From assembly GCA_033675265.1 (NCBI GenBank), contig JAUJYZ010001261.1, positions 47,501 to 111,500 of the forward strand: a stretch of 64,000 nucleotides of DNA, read 5' to 3'. Source of the DNA: Actinostola sp. cb2023 (lineage: Eukaryota > Cnidaria > Anthozoa > Actiniaria > Actinostolidae). The position numbers and the translations under genes are program-made. The notes under the pieces were generated by a model. That model was not told the origin of the DNA and did no database searches. It saw only the letters and a program-made list of their open reading frames with translations. This document shows positions 1 to 9,609 of this stretch, one piece after another (position 1 is the stretch's first letter; each line of letters opens with the position of its first letter).

Positions 1-365
1 ACAAAAGTCCTGGCTATTGTTCTATTGTCATTCTATGTATTGTTTTTACATAAAAAACAATAACCAGGACAATTTGTGCAGCTACATGAAGACCTTGCCA
101 TTTCCAGTGAATGCGCAATAAATCTTCATGGTTTCGGTTTGAAGTATGTACGCTTTATTTGTTGGGTGTTGGATCGACGGGGTGCATGATCAATTTTATA
201 AAAACACTGGCCAACATGATGTGCAAACGCTCTCGAGATGTTGGTCCCAACAATGTTGGATGTTGCAGGTCGACAATTGGCCCTATTTGATAGCAGACTA
301 TTCATGGACTTTTCAGTGTCAGCTGATTGAAACCCAGCAATTTACTAATTTATAGAACGGCCAGT

Positions 366-1278
366 TACCGTATTTCCTCAAATAAAAGCCCAACCTCCAA
401 TAAACGCCTCCCTCCAATAAACGACCCCCCCCCCCCCCCTCTTCAGGAGAAAACCCGTTAATATACGCCTCCCTCTTTTAAACGCCCCCTTCTAATAAAC
501 GCCCCCCCCCCCCATAGAGGGGTGTTTATTAGAGACACCCACTCGAAAGAGGGCGTTTATTAGAATAGACACGAAAAACAAACACTGATATTAAAAGATT
601 CCTGTTTTTATTCTTTATTAAAAGTAATGCTCCGAGTAAGAGGTAGGCAGGCCAAATTCAATTGCATGCAAAATGTGCCGAAAGGTGCCAATCGTTTATT
701 GTTAAACCCATCCGCCTCATTGGCTAAAACATCTACCATAGCTTCATCAGGTAGCAAATTTATTTTTATTTAGTTTACTAATCCGATTCCCTTTTAGTGA
801 AACCTCTTCTGTATTTTAATGCAATAAAAATTATATGTGGGAAACATGGAGAATTGTTAGCATTTCTTGGCTATTGTTTTGGAGTCTCACGATTGGATGG
901 AATTTTGTAACACAAAAGAAGCGCGCGTCGCTTTAAAATAATTTTTCAGTACTTTTTACTCCAAAAACATGTTGTTCATAGGTTGACATATTCTCAGTAT
1001 GAAAATCCAAATATTATTATGTGGGGAAAACGAAATGAAGCAGAACAAGAAGGTTGCCTACTTCTTACACACATTGTTACTTAAATGTCTACAACTGACT
1101 CATTACCGCTGATGTTTTTCATCGTATTGTTGATGACTAGGGAACCCTATCAGAGGCAAAATTTGGAGTTTCGAAATATACGCCCCCCTCTTTTAAACGC
1201 CTCCCTCTAATAAACGCCCCCTCTAAAACTTCAAATTTTATATAAACGCCCCCGACGTTTATATGAGGAAATACGGTA
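366..1278. mobile_element. MITE-like element with CCGTATTTCCTCA terminal inverted repeats
   Basis: TACCGTATTTCCTCA at 366 is mirrored by TGAGGAAATACGGTA ending at 1278, flanked by TA. Just inside each end are short runs of TAAACGCC(C/T)CC units (about 390-560 and 1180-1260). No transposase was recognised inside; the open frame on the minus strand over 1137-1595 crosses the element end and looks like chance. Tc1/mariner-type ends with a TA duplication are inferred. Confidence 0.6.
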
Positions 1279-1486
1279 CCCAAGGAGCGCCATACCTGTA
1301 CAGAATACACGGTTCCCTTAAAATCCTTGTATATCGAGTCATTCTCCAATGTTTCCTTGTTATAACAACTTGTGTTCTTGAACGGGTCGATGCGCTCAAT
1401 AATAAACTGAAGACAATAAAACAAGTATACTACTCGATCGTGGTACATGTAAAGTATCGTGAACATTGACAATGATATATAGAGAT

Positions 1487-1600
1487 CATTACATGGGCGC
1501 GCGGAGATACGAATTTTATCTTCGAGTGTTATTGATACTATCCCATGAGATATATTCAACACGAGAAGATAAAATTCGTATTTGCAAGCGACCATGTAAT
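1487..1600. repeat. Short foldback element, arms about 43 bp
   Basis: ATTACATGG...ACGAATTTTATCTTC at 1487-1530 is repeated inverted at 1558-1600 (GAAGATAAAATTCGTATTT...CCATGTAAT). AT-rich palindromes continue to about 1790. No gene. Confidence 0.55.
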
Positions 1601-1820
1601 ATTCTGTTTAATATATAATTTATTAATATCGATGAAACTTTTTTTTTTGTTTTGAAATAATTTTTACTTTACGATAATGATATCTTCACTTAACATGTTA
1701 TCATGTTATCACGTGTGAAGATATCAATTTTTTTTTGAAGAAGTGAAATATAGATATTTCATCGATAATTATATATTAATTATATATTACCACCGATCAC
1801 CCCTACCACTTGGACAAAGG

Positions 1821-1824
<4 letters not shown>

Positions 1825-1856
<32 letters not shown>
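1825..1856 (+). repeat. Poly-C tract
   Basis: About 32 consecutive C residues directly after ACTTGGACAAAGGGAGT. The same flank and a similar C run occur at 7983-8033, so the tract travels with a dispersed element. Confidence 0.85.
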
Positions 1857-1858
<2 letters not shown>

Positions 1859-1979
1859 GCTGCGGATACTAAAATAAGTTAATTTTTTAAAAACATTACT
1901 AAGTGAAATAAAACTAAAAGAGAAAACTACTAAAAGTGAAAGTCTTTAAATGATATTGAAATACTTCAAATAGAGTCAA

Positions 1980-2330
1980 TAGGGACCTTGAGCATCGAGG
2001 ACGGAATGGACGACGACGTAATAACTTCTTGTTGGAATGTATGAAATGAGCTCGATTGGGTCTTAACTTCAGGCGTTCTGTGCGAAGCTACAGCGTGAAA
2101 TGCCCATGTTTGACGACGCAAAGAGAACGAGAACGTCAGTTCGTTATTTGTGCAGATAGTTGTTTTCAGTCAACCGGACCACAAAAAGACGATGTCATTC
2201 ATGAATTAAAGGCGGCGCAAACTGAGTAAAAACACGGAAAATGAAACAATTATGAAAAGAATAAACAACAAAACACTTTATTCGAACTTCATCGTCCTCG
2301 ACGTCGTCGTCCTGGTGCTAAAGGTCCCTA
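1980..2330. mobile_element. Small MITE with AGGGACCTT terminal inverted repeats
   Basis: TAGGGACCTTGAGCATCGAGG at 1980 mirrors GTGCTAAAGGTCCCTA ending at 2330, about 350 bp in all, with TA at both edges. No coding content recognised. Confidence 0.5.
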
Positions 2331-2614
2331 ATAAAGCTGGTTACAGACAAGCAAGTTTTCTATATAAACACGTTTTGCATAAATTAAAACCGCGCCTCAG
2401 AGCCTTATAGTGAGGATTATCTAACAAGGATTTTGCCAAATTGCACTGGTATTTGACTGTACATGAGTGTGTGGTTGGCTAAATCGTAGTGTGTGTACAG
2501 TAGGTGATGTGCATTATTGTTTATTATTTACTGTATTATAAATAATAATAATATTTAATGAGGATGCCTAGATCACTAATTAAATTAGTGCTTTTCACTA
2601 AGGTCCTAAAAGAA

Positions 2615-3336
2615 AATTGTATTGTATTGTATGTATTGTATTGTATTGTATTGTATTGTATTGTATTGTATGTATTGTATGTATTGTATGTATTGTATGT
2701 ATTGTATGTATTGTATTGTATGTATTGTATGTATTGTATGTATTGTATGTATTGTATGTATTGTATGTATTGTATTGTATTGTATGTATTGTATTGTATT
2801 GTATTGTATTGTATTGTATTGTATTGTATTGTATGTATTGTATTGTATTGTATGTATTGTATTGTATTGTATTGTATTGTATGTATTATATTGTATTGTA
2901 TTGTATTGTATTGTATTGTATGTATTGTATTGTATGTATTGTATTGTATTGTATTGTATTGTATTGTATTGTATTGTATTGTATTGTATGTGTGTATTGT
3001 ATTGTATTGTATTGTATATGTATTGTATTGTATTGTATTGTATTGTATTGTATTGTATTGTATTGTATTGTATTGTATTGTATTGTATTGTATTGTATTG
3101 TATTGTATTGTATTGTATTGTATTGTATTGTATTGTATTGTATTGTATTGTATTGTATTGTATTGTATGTATTGTATTGTATTGTATTGTATTGTATTGT
3201 ATTGTATGTATTGTATTGTATGTATTGTATGTATTGTATTGTATTGTATTGTATTGTATGTATTGTATTGTATTGTATGTATTGTATTGTATTGTATTGT
3301 ATTGTATTGTATTGTATTGTATTGTATTGTATGGCA
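2615..3336 (+). repeat. TATTG pentanucleotide microsatellite, about 720 bp
   Basis: Near-pure TATTG units with interspersed TATGTATTG 9-mers, in the intron after exon 4 of the channel gene. All six frames are open because the 5-bp unit lacks stops; these frames are not genes. A 13-bp seed of the same motif sits in every 106-bp unit next door. Confidence 0.97.
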
Positions 3337-3708
3337 TCAACACAATGCCGGAATCTGCTCACCTTTCTGACACCTACTGACGTTGACAGTAGGTGATGTG
3401 CATCATTGTTTATTATTTACTGTATTATTGTATTGTATGGCATCAACACAATGCCGGAATCTGCTCACCTTTCTGACACCTACTGACGTTGACAGTAGGT
3501 GATGTGCATCATTGTTTATTATTTACTGTATTATTGTATTGTATGGCATCAACACAATGCCGGAATCTGCTCACCTTTCTGACACCTACTGACGTTGACA
3601 GTAGGTGATGTGCATCATTGTTTATTATTTACTGTATTATTGTATTGTATGGCATCAACACAATGCCGGAATCTGCTCACCTTTCTGACACCTACTGACG
3701 TTGACAGT
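3331..3708 (+). repeat. 106-bp minisatellite containing a copied exon end and splice donor
   Basis: Units start ATGGCATCAACACAATGCC at 3331, 3437, 3543 and 3649, exactly 106 bp apart. Each holds 28 bp equal to the 3' end of channel exon 4 and its GTGAGC donor (minus-strand GT at 3680, 3574, 3468 and 3362). The intronic part also matches 2498-2541, which marks the far end of the duplicated segment. Confidence 0.93.
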
Positions 3709-3844
3709 CCCGGTGCTACGGTGAAACCATGGATGGAAGGAAAAGGAATTTGACGCTGATCTGTGAGGACGACTTTAACTCCTGCTTCTGGACTCAACAC
3801 GCCCAGGTACTCGGCCTGATTGATGAACATGTCAAGGATTAAAC
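3681..3844 (-). CDS. DEG/ENaC-family sodium channel, coding exon 4 (last exon in window)
   Basis: Exon 4 (164 nt) completes codon 266 (G|GT, Gly) and adds residues 267-320, with INQAEYLG, a GVKVVL strand, and [18 protein letters not shown]. This matches the family segment with the form aGvkvvlHdq...P.p...G..vaPG. Acceptor TCACAG|GT and donor AGAAAG|GTGAGC; outgoing phase 0. Its last 28 bases and the donor are copied in the adjacent 106-bp minisatellite. The remaining conserved parts (Cys-rich thumb, TM2, selectivity filter) are not found between 1 and 3680, so the gene should continue beyond the left edge. The 320 residues seen are roughly half the usual 500-650. Confidence 0.87.
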
Positions 3845-3880
3845 CTGTGACGTGGAAATAATTTTAATTAGTTGAATTAA

Positions 3881-4350
3881 TGGGTGGATGGATGGATGGA
3901 TGGATGGATGGATGGATGGATGGATGAATGGATGGATGGATGGATGGATGGATGGATGGATGGATGGATGGACGGACGGACGGATGGATGGATGGATGGA
4001 TGGATGGATGGATGGATGGATGGATGGATGGATGGATGGATGGATGGATGGATGGATGGATGGATGGATGGATGGATGGATGGATGGATGGATGGATGGC
4101 TTAATGCATGGATGAGTGAATGAATTATTATTATATTGAATGATTGGATGGATGGATGGGTGAATGAATGAATGAATGCATGGATGAATGAATGAATGAA
4201 TGCATGGATGAATGAATAAATGAATGAAAGGATGGATGAATGAATGAATGAATGAGTGAATGAGTGAATGGATGAATAAATTAATGAATGAACGAATGAA
4301 AGGACGATAATGACTGAATGACTGAATGTTTGGATGAATGAATGAATTAA
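3881..4350 (+). repeat. GGAT tetranucleotide microsatellite grading into GAAT-type repeats
   Basis: A nearly pure TGGA/GGAT array runs to 4099 with a short GGAC interruption near 3970. It then becomes degenerate GAATGAAT/GATGAATG units up to about 4350. It lies in intron 3 of the channel gene. Confidence 0.95.
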
Positions 4351-4441
4351 TGGATGGAACAAACGTTTCGAGGCTGCTGCCTGTCCTCCAGTGTAAACAT
4401 TGTTATGACGTGTTCCTGCAGGCAGTAACGGGTTTTCTTAC

Positions 4442-4572
4442 CAAACTTTGGGCCAGGTTTCGATATGGTCAGTACTGGAATATCGCTGCCGTTGTGACTT
4501 GCCCCTGGATTAAATGTAAAACAATTCCCATATCGCCAGTCCCAATTTTGTCGCCAGTATTTGAGAAAATCA
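4442..4572 (-). CDS. DEG/ENaC-family sodium channel, coding exon 3
   Basis: Exon 3 (131 nt) completes codon 222 (GG|T, Gly) and runs to the first base of codon 266. It begins DFLKYWRQNWDWRYG and contains YGNCFTFNPG, equal to the family's conserved G-x-C-[YF]-T-F-N extracellular motif with its disulphide Cys (about residue 239). The acceptor is GACTAG|T; the donor TTTG|GTAAGA is a strong consensus. Phase 2 in and phase 1 out match both neighbours exactly, which is the main argument that this small exon is real. Intron 2 (4573-5248) is almost wholly CTC/CAC/CAT-type trinucleotide repeat. Confidence 0.88.
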
Positions 4573-4633
4573 CTAGTCACAACAAGTACGAAAGAAACAT
4601 TAGACACAGAAAACAGCAACATACTATTGATAT

Positions 4634-5205
4634 ACTCCTTCTTCTTCTCCTACTCCTCCTCCTCCTCCTCCTCCTCCTCCTCCTCCTCCTCCTCCTCCTC
4701 CTCTTCCTCTTCCTCTTCCTCTTCCTCTTCCTATTCCTCTTCCTCTTCCTCTTCCTCTTCCTCTACCTCTTCCTCCTCCTCTTCCTCTTCCTCTTCCTCT
4801 TCCTCTTCCTCCTCCTCTTCATCATCATTCATCATCACCACCACCACCACCATCACCACCACCATCACCACCACCACCACCACCATCACCACCACCACCA
4901 CCATCACCACCACCACTACCATCATCATTATCATCGCCATCATCATCATCATCATAATATCATCATCATTGCCATCATTATCATCATCATCATCAGCAGC
5001 AGCATCATCAGCATCATCATCGCCATCATCAGCAGCAGCATTATCATCATCATCGCCATCATCATCAGCATCATCATCAGCATCATCATATCATCATCAT
5101 CGCCATCATCAGCATTATCATCATCATCATCATCATCACCACCACCATCATCATCGTCGTCATCATCATCATCACCAGCAGCAGCATCATCATCGCAAAT
5201 CATAT
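4634..5205 (+). repeat. CTC/CTT, CAC and CAT/CAG trinucleotide repeat block
   Basis: Successive blocks: CTC/CTT (4634-4820), CAC with CAT (4830-4925), CAT with CAG/CAA/GCC (4925-5205). Open frames of poly-Leu, Ser, His or Glu are consequences of the repeats. Lies in intron 2 of the channel gene. Confidence 0.95.
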
Positions 5206-5248
5206 CATACTACATGTTGCTTTTGACAAGCGGTAAATGCAATGTTAC

Positions 5249-5628
5249 CCTTTATTGCAAGTGAAGCCAATCCAGGAACATCGAAATACCAATTCGTTAA
5301 AAGGGTGTCCTGATGCGGTGAGCTTTTCTCTAGGTTCGCTTGATATGTAGTTCAGAATGTTGTCTTTCACATACTCCGTGGCATCCATTTCCACGTCGTC
5401 CAGGGACGCCCAATCAGATGGTTGGTCAGGTTGCTCGCTGATTGAGATCCTCTTTTTCATGGTGCTTCTCATCGATTTGTCGACAAAATTGGAAGCATTC
5501 ATAGATTGGTTGGAGTTTGCCAAGTCTCTATATTTCAGAATCTTGTTTTTAATAGCAGGGAAGTTGTTGAGTTTGGATGCTTTGATGATGTTCAGGTTGC
5601 ATACTGTCACCATTGGAAAGTTCACAGT
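5249..5628 (-). CDS. DEG/ENaC-family sodium channel, coding exon 2 (start of extracellular domain)
   Basis: Exon 2 encodes residues 96-221 plus two bases of codon 222. It starts after acceptor TTGACAG with TVNFPMVTVCNLN, the classic DEG/ENaC segment just outside TM1 (PxVTxCNLN). It ends with FRCSWIGFTCNK, the conserved Cys pair region, at donor GG|GTAACA. Incoming phase 0 and outgoing phase 2 match the neighbouring exons. The middle (residues about 115-195) is hydrophilic and variable, as in the finger region of the family. Intron 1 (5629-8740) holds an inverted-repeat element and a 12-bp minisatellite. No stop or frameshift is seen. Confidence 0.88.
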
Positions 5629-5702
5629 CTGTCAAGGTAATATAAGGGTTCTTTTCTTTTCTTTTGAAAATCGATTACATATGAAATGAATAGTGGGAAG
5701 TT

Positions 5703-7388
5703 TCAGTATTTTGTGATTTGAGCTTCGCATTTGCGAGTTATAAAGGTTTGAAAGTCGTGATATACTAATTCGTTGATGTCAAAGAAGGCATTTGCCGTAA
5801 CTTATTTATATTTTTTCAAGTAGCAATCTTTCCTGAAATACTAATTTGACCTGGCTGACTAGTCTCTTTTGCAGCCGTAAGGGATTTCCTGAAATTAATT
5901 AATTAATTAATTAATTATTATAAAAAAAACGTTTAATGTCCCCATTGATATAAGTTGTAGAAAACTTTTTGCCAGATAAAAAAATGTCAGCAATTTGCAC
6001 AAGGGCGCTTTTGTATTATAAATTATGCCTTCGATCTTTGACGCGCCACCGAATTAGCATATCACGATTTCAAACCTTCATCGCAAATGCGAATTAAGGT
6101 AAATCCTTAGTTTTGCACTGCGCAATTCTACTGCGCATATATTATATAGCGTGACGTATTGCATGATCTATTACGTGAAATAATAATTTGGTGTTGAAAA
6201 ACACCGCATAGCAACCGAAACTATGGATTGTGGATTAAAAAAGAACAAGAATGGGGAAAAAATGGCAAGAAAGTGGAGGATTATGTTGTGTTTTTGAATA
6301 AAATTTTAGTTGCATGAAGAGCGCGCGCTAACTTAATTACGCCATCGAGCGCGCGCTGGGCTTTAGCTAAACAAATTTGTTAAAGTGCCTATGAAACGAA
6401 AAAACAGACCCCGTTTTTATTTGCTACTACAAAAGTTTACTATTTGCTTGTTTACATGGCGTTAATAAAAAGTGAATTAAGCTTCAGGAACATTTTTTAT
6501 TTCGCGCATGAAGTTGGGCATTTTGGGTTTCAAAGTGCGACAATTCCCGCTCGGTCAAACTATAGAAATGTGATGTCATAAGTTGTGCAAACAAAGGCAT
6601 ACACAACTTATGACGTCACCGAGCCATTGTCAAGGGCCCAGTCTCTTGTCGCACATTTTGGTTGAAAATGATAATTTTCGAACCGCGAAAAGAAATGTTC
6701 GCACGCTCAAAGTCGATGTTTAAATACAGCAAATCTTCAGAGAAAGACCAAACAACAATAATGTACAATAAAACAAGGATCGACATTTTCGTTTCATAGG
6801 CACTTTAAGGATCATTCAGGGAAAGTTTTCAAACCGATTTTTCTCCGAACGAAGCACGGTGACCATCAATGTTTATTGTATATTTTATTTACACTACCGA
6901 TTTCACATCTTTTGTGAAAAAATAAAAACAAATTCAATTGGGGAAGTCAAATTTTTTTTCGCGTTTTCCGTGTCATTTTCTCGATTTGCATACGAAAATG
7001 GAAGGAAATTCGGTCATTCCTTTAATTTGTCAAAACCCGGCTTGTAAATGACTCAATTGGCAAAATTGTTATGCAATTTTTGGTACATCACTTTTGTTGA
7101 ACTGGTGTGATTGAAAAAATGGTAAATCGGTTGCAGAAAAGCACTTCCACAATTTTTTTGAGCCATTTTAACACCGTGACACGATATTCGATTGTTTTGA
7201 GTCGATTTTGCTTATACCGCATGGTCTATTCTCACCAATATTACTGAAACAAGCGCGGTGACCCCCATCTTTTTTTACTTTTCTGACAATAAAAACTCAA
7301 AAATAATTCACCTGCAAAATTTCAGCGATTTTTCGATTGGGGAAGATATACTGAGGAATTACCTTATGCTCAAATCACAAAATACTGA
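5703..7388. mobile_element. Possible 1.7-kb inverted-repeat element inside channel intron 1
   Basis: TCAGTATTTTGTGATTTGAGC at 5703 is mirrored at 7368-7388. A third copy of the end, with adjoining GCATTTGCGA sequence, lies near 60,060-60,125. A smaller inverted pair (5725-5762 with 6062-6097) and a separate MITE (6381-6807) sit inside. No coding content recognised. Confidence 0.45.
6381..6807. mobile_element. MITE with TAAAGTGCCTATGAAACG terminal inverted repeats
   Basis: TTAAAGTGCCTATGAAACGA near 6380 mirrors TCGTTTCATAGGCACTTTAA ending near 6808. An internal palindrome around 6570-6620 contains GTGATGTCATAAGTTGTG and its mirror. A related end, TTAAAGTGCCTATAA, is at about 59,801. Confidence 0.6.
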
Positions 7389-7417
7389 ACCATCATATCC
7401 GAGATAAACTAACTAGT

Positions 7418-7672
7418 AAGTTAGGATTCGAGTTAGGATTCGAGTTAGGATTCGAGTTAGGATTCGAGTTAGGATTCGAGTTAGGATTCGAGTTAGGATT
7501 CGAGTTAGGATTCGAGTTAGGAATCGAGTTAGGATTCGAGTTAGGATTCGAGTTAGGATTCGAGTTAGGAATCGAGTTCAAGGATTCGAGTTAGGATTCG
7601 AGTTAGGATTCGAGTTAGGATTCGAGTTAGGATTCGAGTTCAAGGATTCGAGTGAGGATTCGAGTTAAACTG
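7418..7672 (+). repeat. 12-bp minisatellite (GAGTTAGGATTC)
   Basis: About 20 units of GAGTTAGGATTC with a few GGAATC and TTCAAG variants. Short GAACTC/CTAACTCGAATC arrays of inverted sense occur at 8092-8115 and 8158-8185, as if both flank the poly-C MITE between them. Confidence 0.93.
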
Positions 7673-7817
7673 ACGTTTTCCCGGTAATAACAAAATAGGC
7701 AAAACAAAAACAATGAATATCGCAGTATCAATGAATTATTGATAGTGATACGATTTTAAAGGAAAACGTTAACACTGTGCCTTTCTAACATGTTGTATTT
7801 ATTTCACAACTGTTTGC

Positions 7818-8001
7818 CCCTTTGTCCAAGTGGTAGGGCTGATCGGCGGTCGCTTTTGAAAACGATACGCATAAATGTAAAAAGCTTTTGAAGCCATGTT
7901 GATTTCAACCCCTAAAAGGTACGACCATGTATGACCATATATAGGAAATATTTTGAACCCTAAAAGGACCGCCGATGGACCGCTACCACTTGGACAAAGG
8001 G
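7818..8001. mobile_element. MITE with CCCTTTGTCCAAGTGGTAG inverted repeats, followed by poly-C
   Basis: CCCTTTGTCCAAGTGGTAG at 7818 is mirrored by CTACCACTTGGACAAAGGG at 7983-8001. Inner sequence adds GATCGGCGGTC and GACCGC. A C run of about 25 bases follows (8009-8034). A partial second copy with its own C run is at 1790-1856. Confidence 0.65.
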
Positions 8002-8005
8002 AGTA

Positions 8006-8036
<31 letters not shown>

Positions 8037-8504
8037 CACCTTCACTTGAAACTTAACAACACTCATTGAACAAGGGCGTACACACCGTAACTCGAACTCG
8101 AACTCGAACTCGAAATCCAACTCGATGATTTACGACTCCCACGGTATAGTCAATCAATCCTAACTCGAATCCTAACTCGGAGCCTCACTCGAAAGTTAGA
8201 TATCCTCATCATATCCCACTATTTACTTCATATGAAGTTCGGCTGCCCGTAAACAATATATGTGAACTAAACTTGTATCCCAACAAACATCCCCTTGGAA
8301 AACCTGTCAAGAGCAGATGAGACATTCAGGTCACGTGACCTGTTTGACCAAAAATCCACATAATCATTAGGGATTAGTTGGCATCGTTTTTATAATATAA
8401 TTAAAAACCTATGTCCGCAATTGAAAAATATTAAAATACAGGTCGATAATCCCCTTTACTGCTCACGTGAACACCCAACCTTCAAATCTTAAGTCAGTGC
8501 ACGG

Positions 8505-8532
8505 GAGAGATCGAGAGAGAGAGAGAGAGAGA
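8505..8532 (+). repeat. GA dinucleotide repeat
   Basis: Short (GA)n tract in intron 1 of the channel gene. Confidence 0.85.
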
Positions 8533-8740
8533 AATATTAAGAGTTATAGGCAGAGACTCTGAGACCAGGGAAGGTTTTAAGGGGATGAGATCATTAGCTT
8601 CTATGCGGCTCTCTTTTGGTAGAGTATGTTATTTTAAAATAAAGAGAATTAGTTAGTTAATTAATTAGGTACGATGTACCTGCATGCGTTGCTACGAGTG
8701 ATCAATAAGTTCAATAAACAAGAATTGCATGTTTCAGTAC

Positions 8741-9025
8741 CTGCGAGTATGCGACATCAATACTGGTCTGTACTGGTATATTCACGTACGAGATAATAAG
8801 AACAATACTCTGCCATAACACCATGCCGAGACCACATCCAAACGCTACAACCCACACAATCCGCCAAAACCAGTTGGTGGAGGTGCCTATTTGGCTGATT
8901 CCATGAGCCGTCGTTCGGTCAGAGAAATCCTTGAGAACAACACGAACGGATGGTCTCTTTAGCTTGTGATCGTTGGTCATCGTATGATTCGGTTTGTTCG
9001 GGTCGTTCTGCAAGTAGCAAGCCAT
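8741..9025 (-). CDS. DEG/ENaC-family sodium channel, coding exon 1 (N-terminus, TM1)
   Basis: First coding exon of an amiloride-sensitive/degenerin-type channel subunit, a trimeric plasma-membrane cation channel. The ATG at 9025 opens 95 codons ending at donor CAG|GTACTG. A cytoplasmic segment leads to FSDRTTAHGISQIG (HG gating motif of the family at residues 41-42), then a Trp-rich hydrophobic stretch, residues about 52-80, fitting transmembrane segment 1. The exon ends in phase 0, matching exon 2. Downstream in-frame codons before the stop are intron read-through. The start is supported by family layout: a short N-terminus before HG-TM1. Cnidarian members include peptide-gated HyNaC-type channels, but the ligand cannot be told from this part. 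No promoter motif was recognised upstream. Confidence 0.88.
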
Positions 9026-9376
9026 TTTAAGAATATTTAAAAACCGCGGAAAGAAACAACCTCATCAACACAGCAGTTCAAGACAATACTAAAATAATGT
9101 GTTATGTTCATGATGGCACTAGAATATTGACACAACATTTGAATTGTAAATATAATCTCTGGGGATTAATTAATGATATGCAGATTAGTATATAAAGGAA
9201 AACACAAGCATGCTCTACGCCCTTTCAAATCACTTTGTCCGCGACGAAGGACGATTGGCGACCCACCCATGCACTCTAGCGCCGAGTAAGTCGGGTACTA
9301 ACTGAGCTAGTTATTCAACATTCAATTCAGTCTGGCTTAGGCTTGTCCCAGGCCAGATTGATTCCCTATATACCTC

Positions 9377-9435
9377 ATTACCATTTCATTACCATTTCAT
9401 TACCGTTTCATTACCATTTCATTACCATTTCATGA
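9377..9435 (+). repeat. 11-bp tandem repeat (CATTACCATTT)
   Basis: Five units of CATTACCATTT, one with G for A. Upstream of the channel's first coding exon. Confidence 0.85.
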
Positions 9436-9459
9436 ACAACAATACAGTCACCTAATGCT

Positions 9460-9609
9460 AGACTGTGAACAGTACCAGTCCCTCTTTTCCCTCCAGATTC
9501 AGTCACCGATCCCGCGGGAGACTGACCGATCCCTGACGCGCGAGGATAAAACTCGTCCAGTTCATCACTAGCTGAGTCTGGAGGGAAAAGGAAGGACTGT
9601 TCGCAGACT
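9460..9609. mobile_element. Foldback MITE, about 150 bp
   Basis: AGACTGTGAACAGT...TTTTCCCTCCAGA at the left is mirrored by TCTGGAGGGAAAA...GGACTGTTCGCAGACT at the right. No coding content. Confidence 0.55.

Noticed and set aside
1137..1595. 152-codon minus-strand open frame
   Set aside because: Crosses the end of one MITE and a second foldback element; no family signature.
2558..3396. Several open frames of 158-270 codons on both strands
   Set aside because: They translate the TATTG pentanucleotide array and exist only because the repeat lacks stops.
1..3680. Further channel exons in the left 3.7 kb
   Set aside because: Looked for Cys-rich or TM2-like segments on the minus strand; none found among the repeats.
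3877..5226. Open frames rich in Ile/His/Pro/Ser, Met-Asp-Gly-Trp, Leu/Phe or poly-His
   Set aside because: Products of GGAT and trinucleotide repeats. The only real coding parts in this stretch are exon 3 of the channel and the edge of exon 4's intron.
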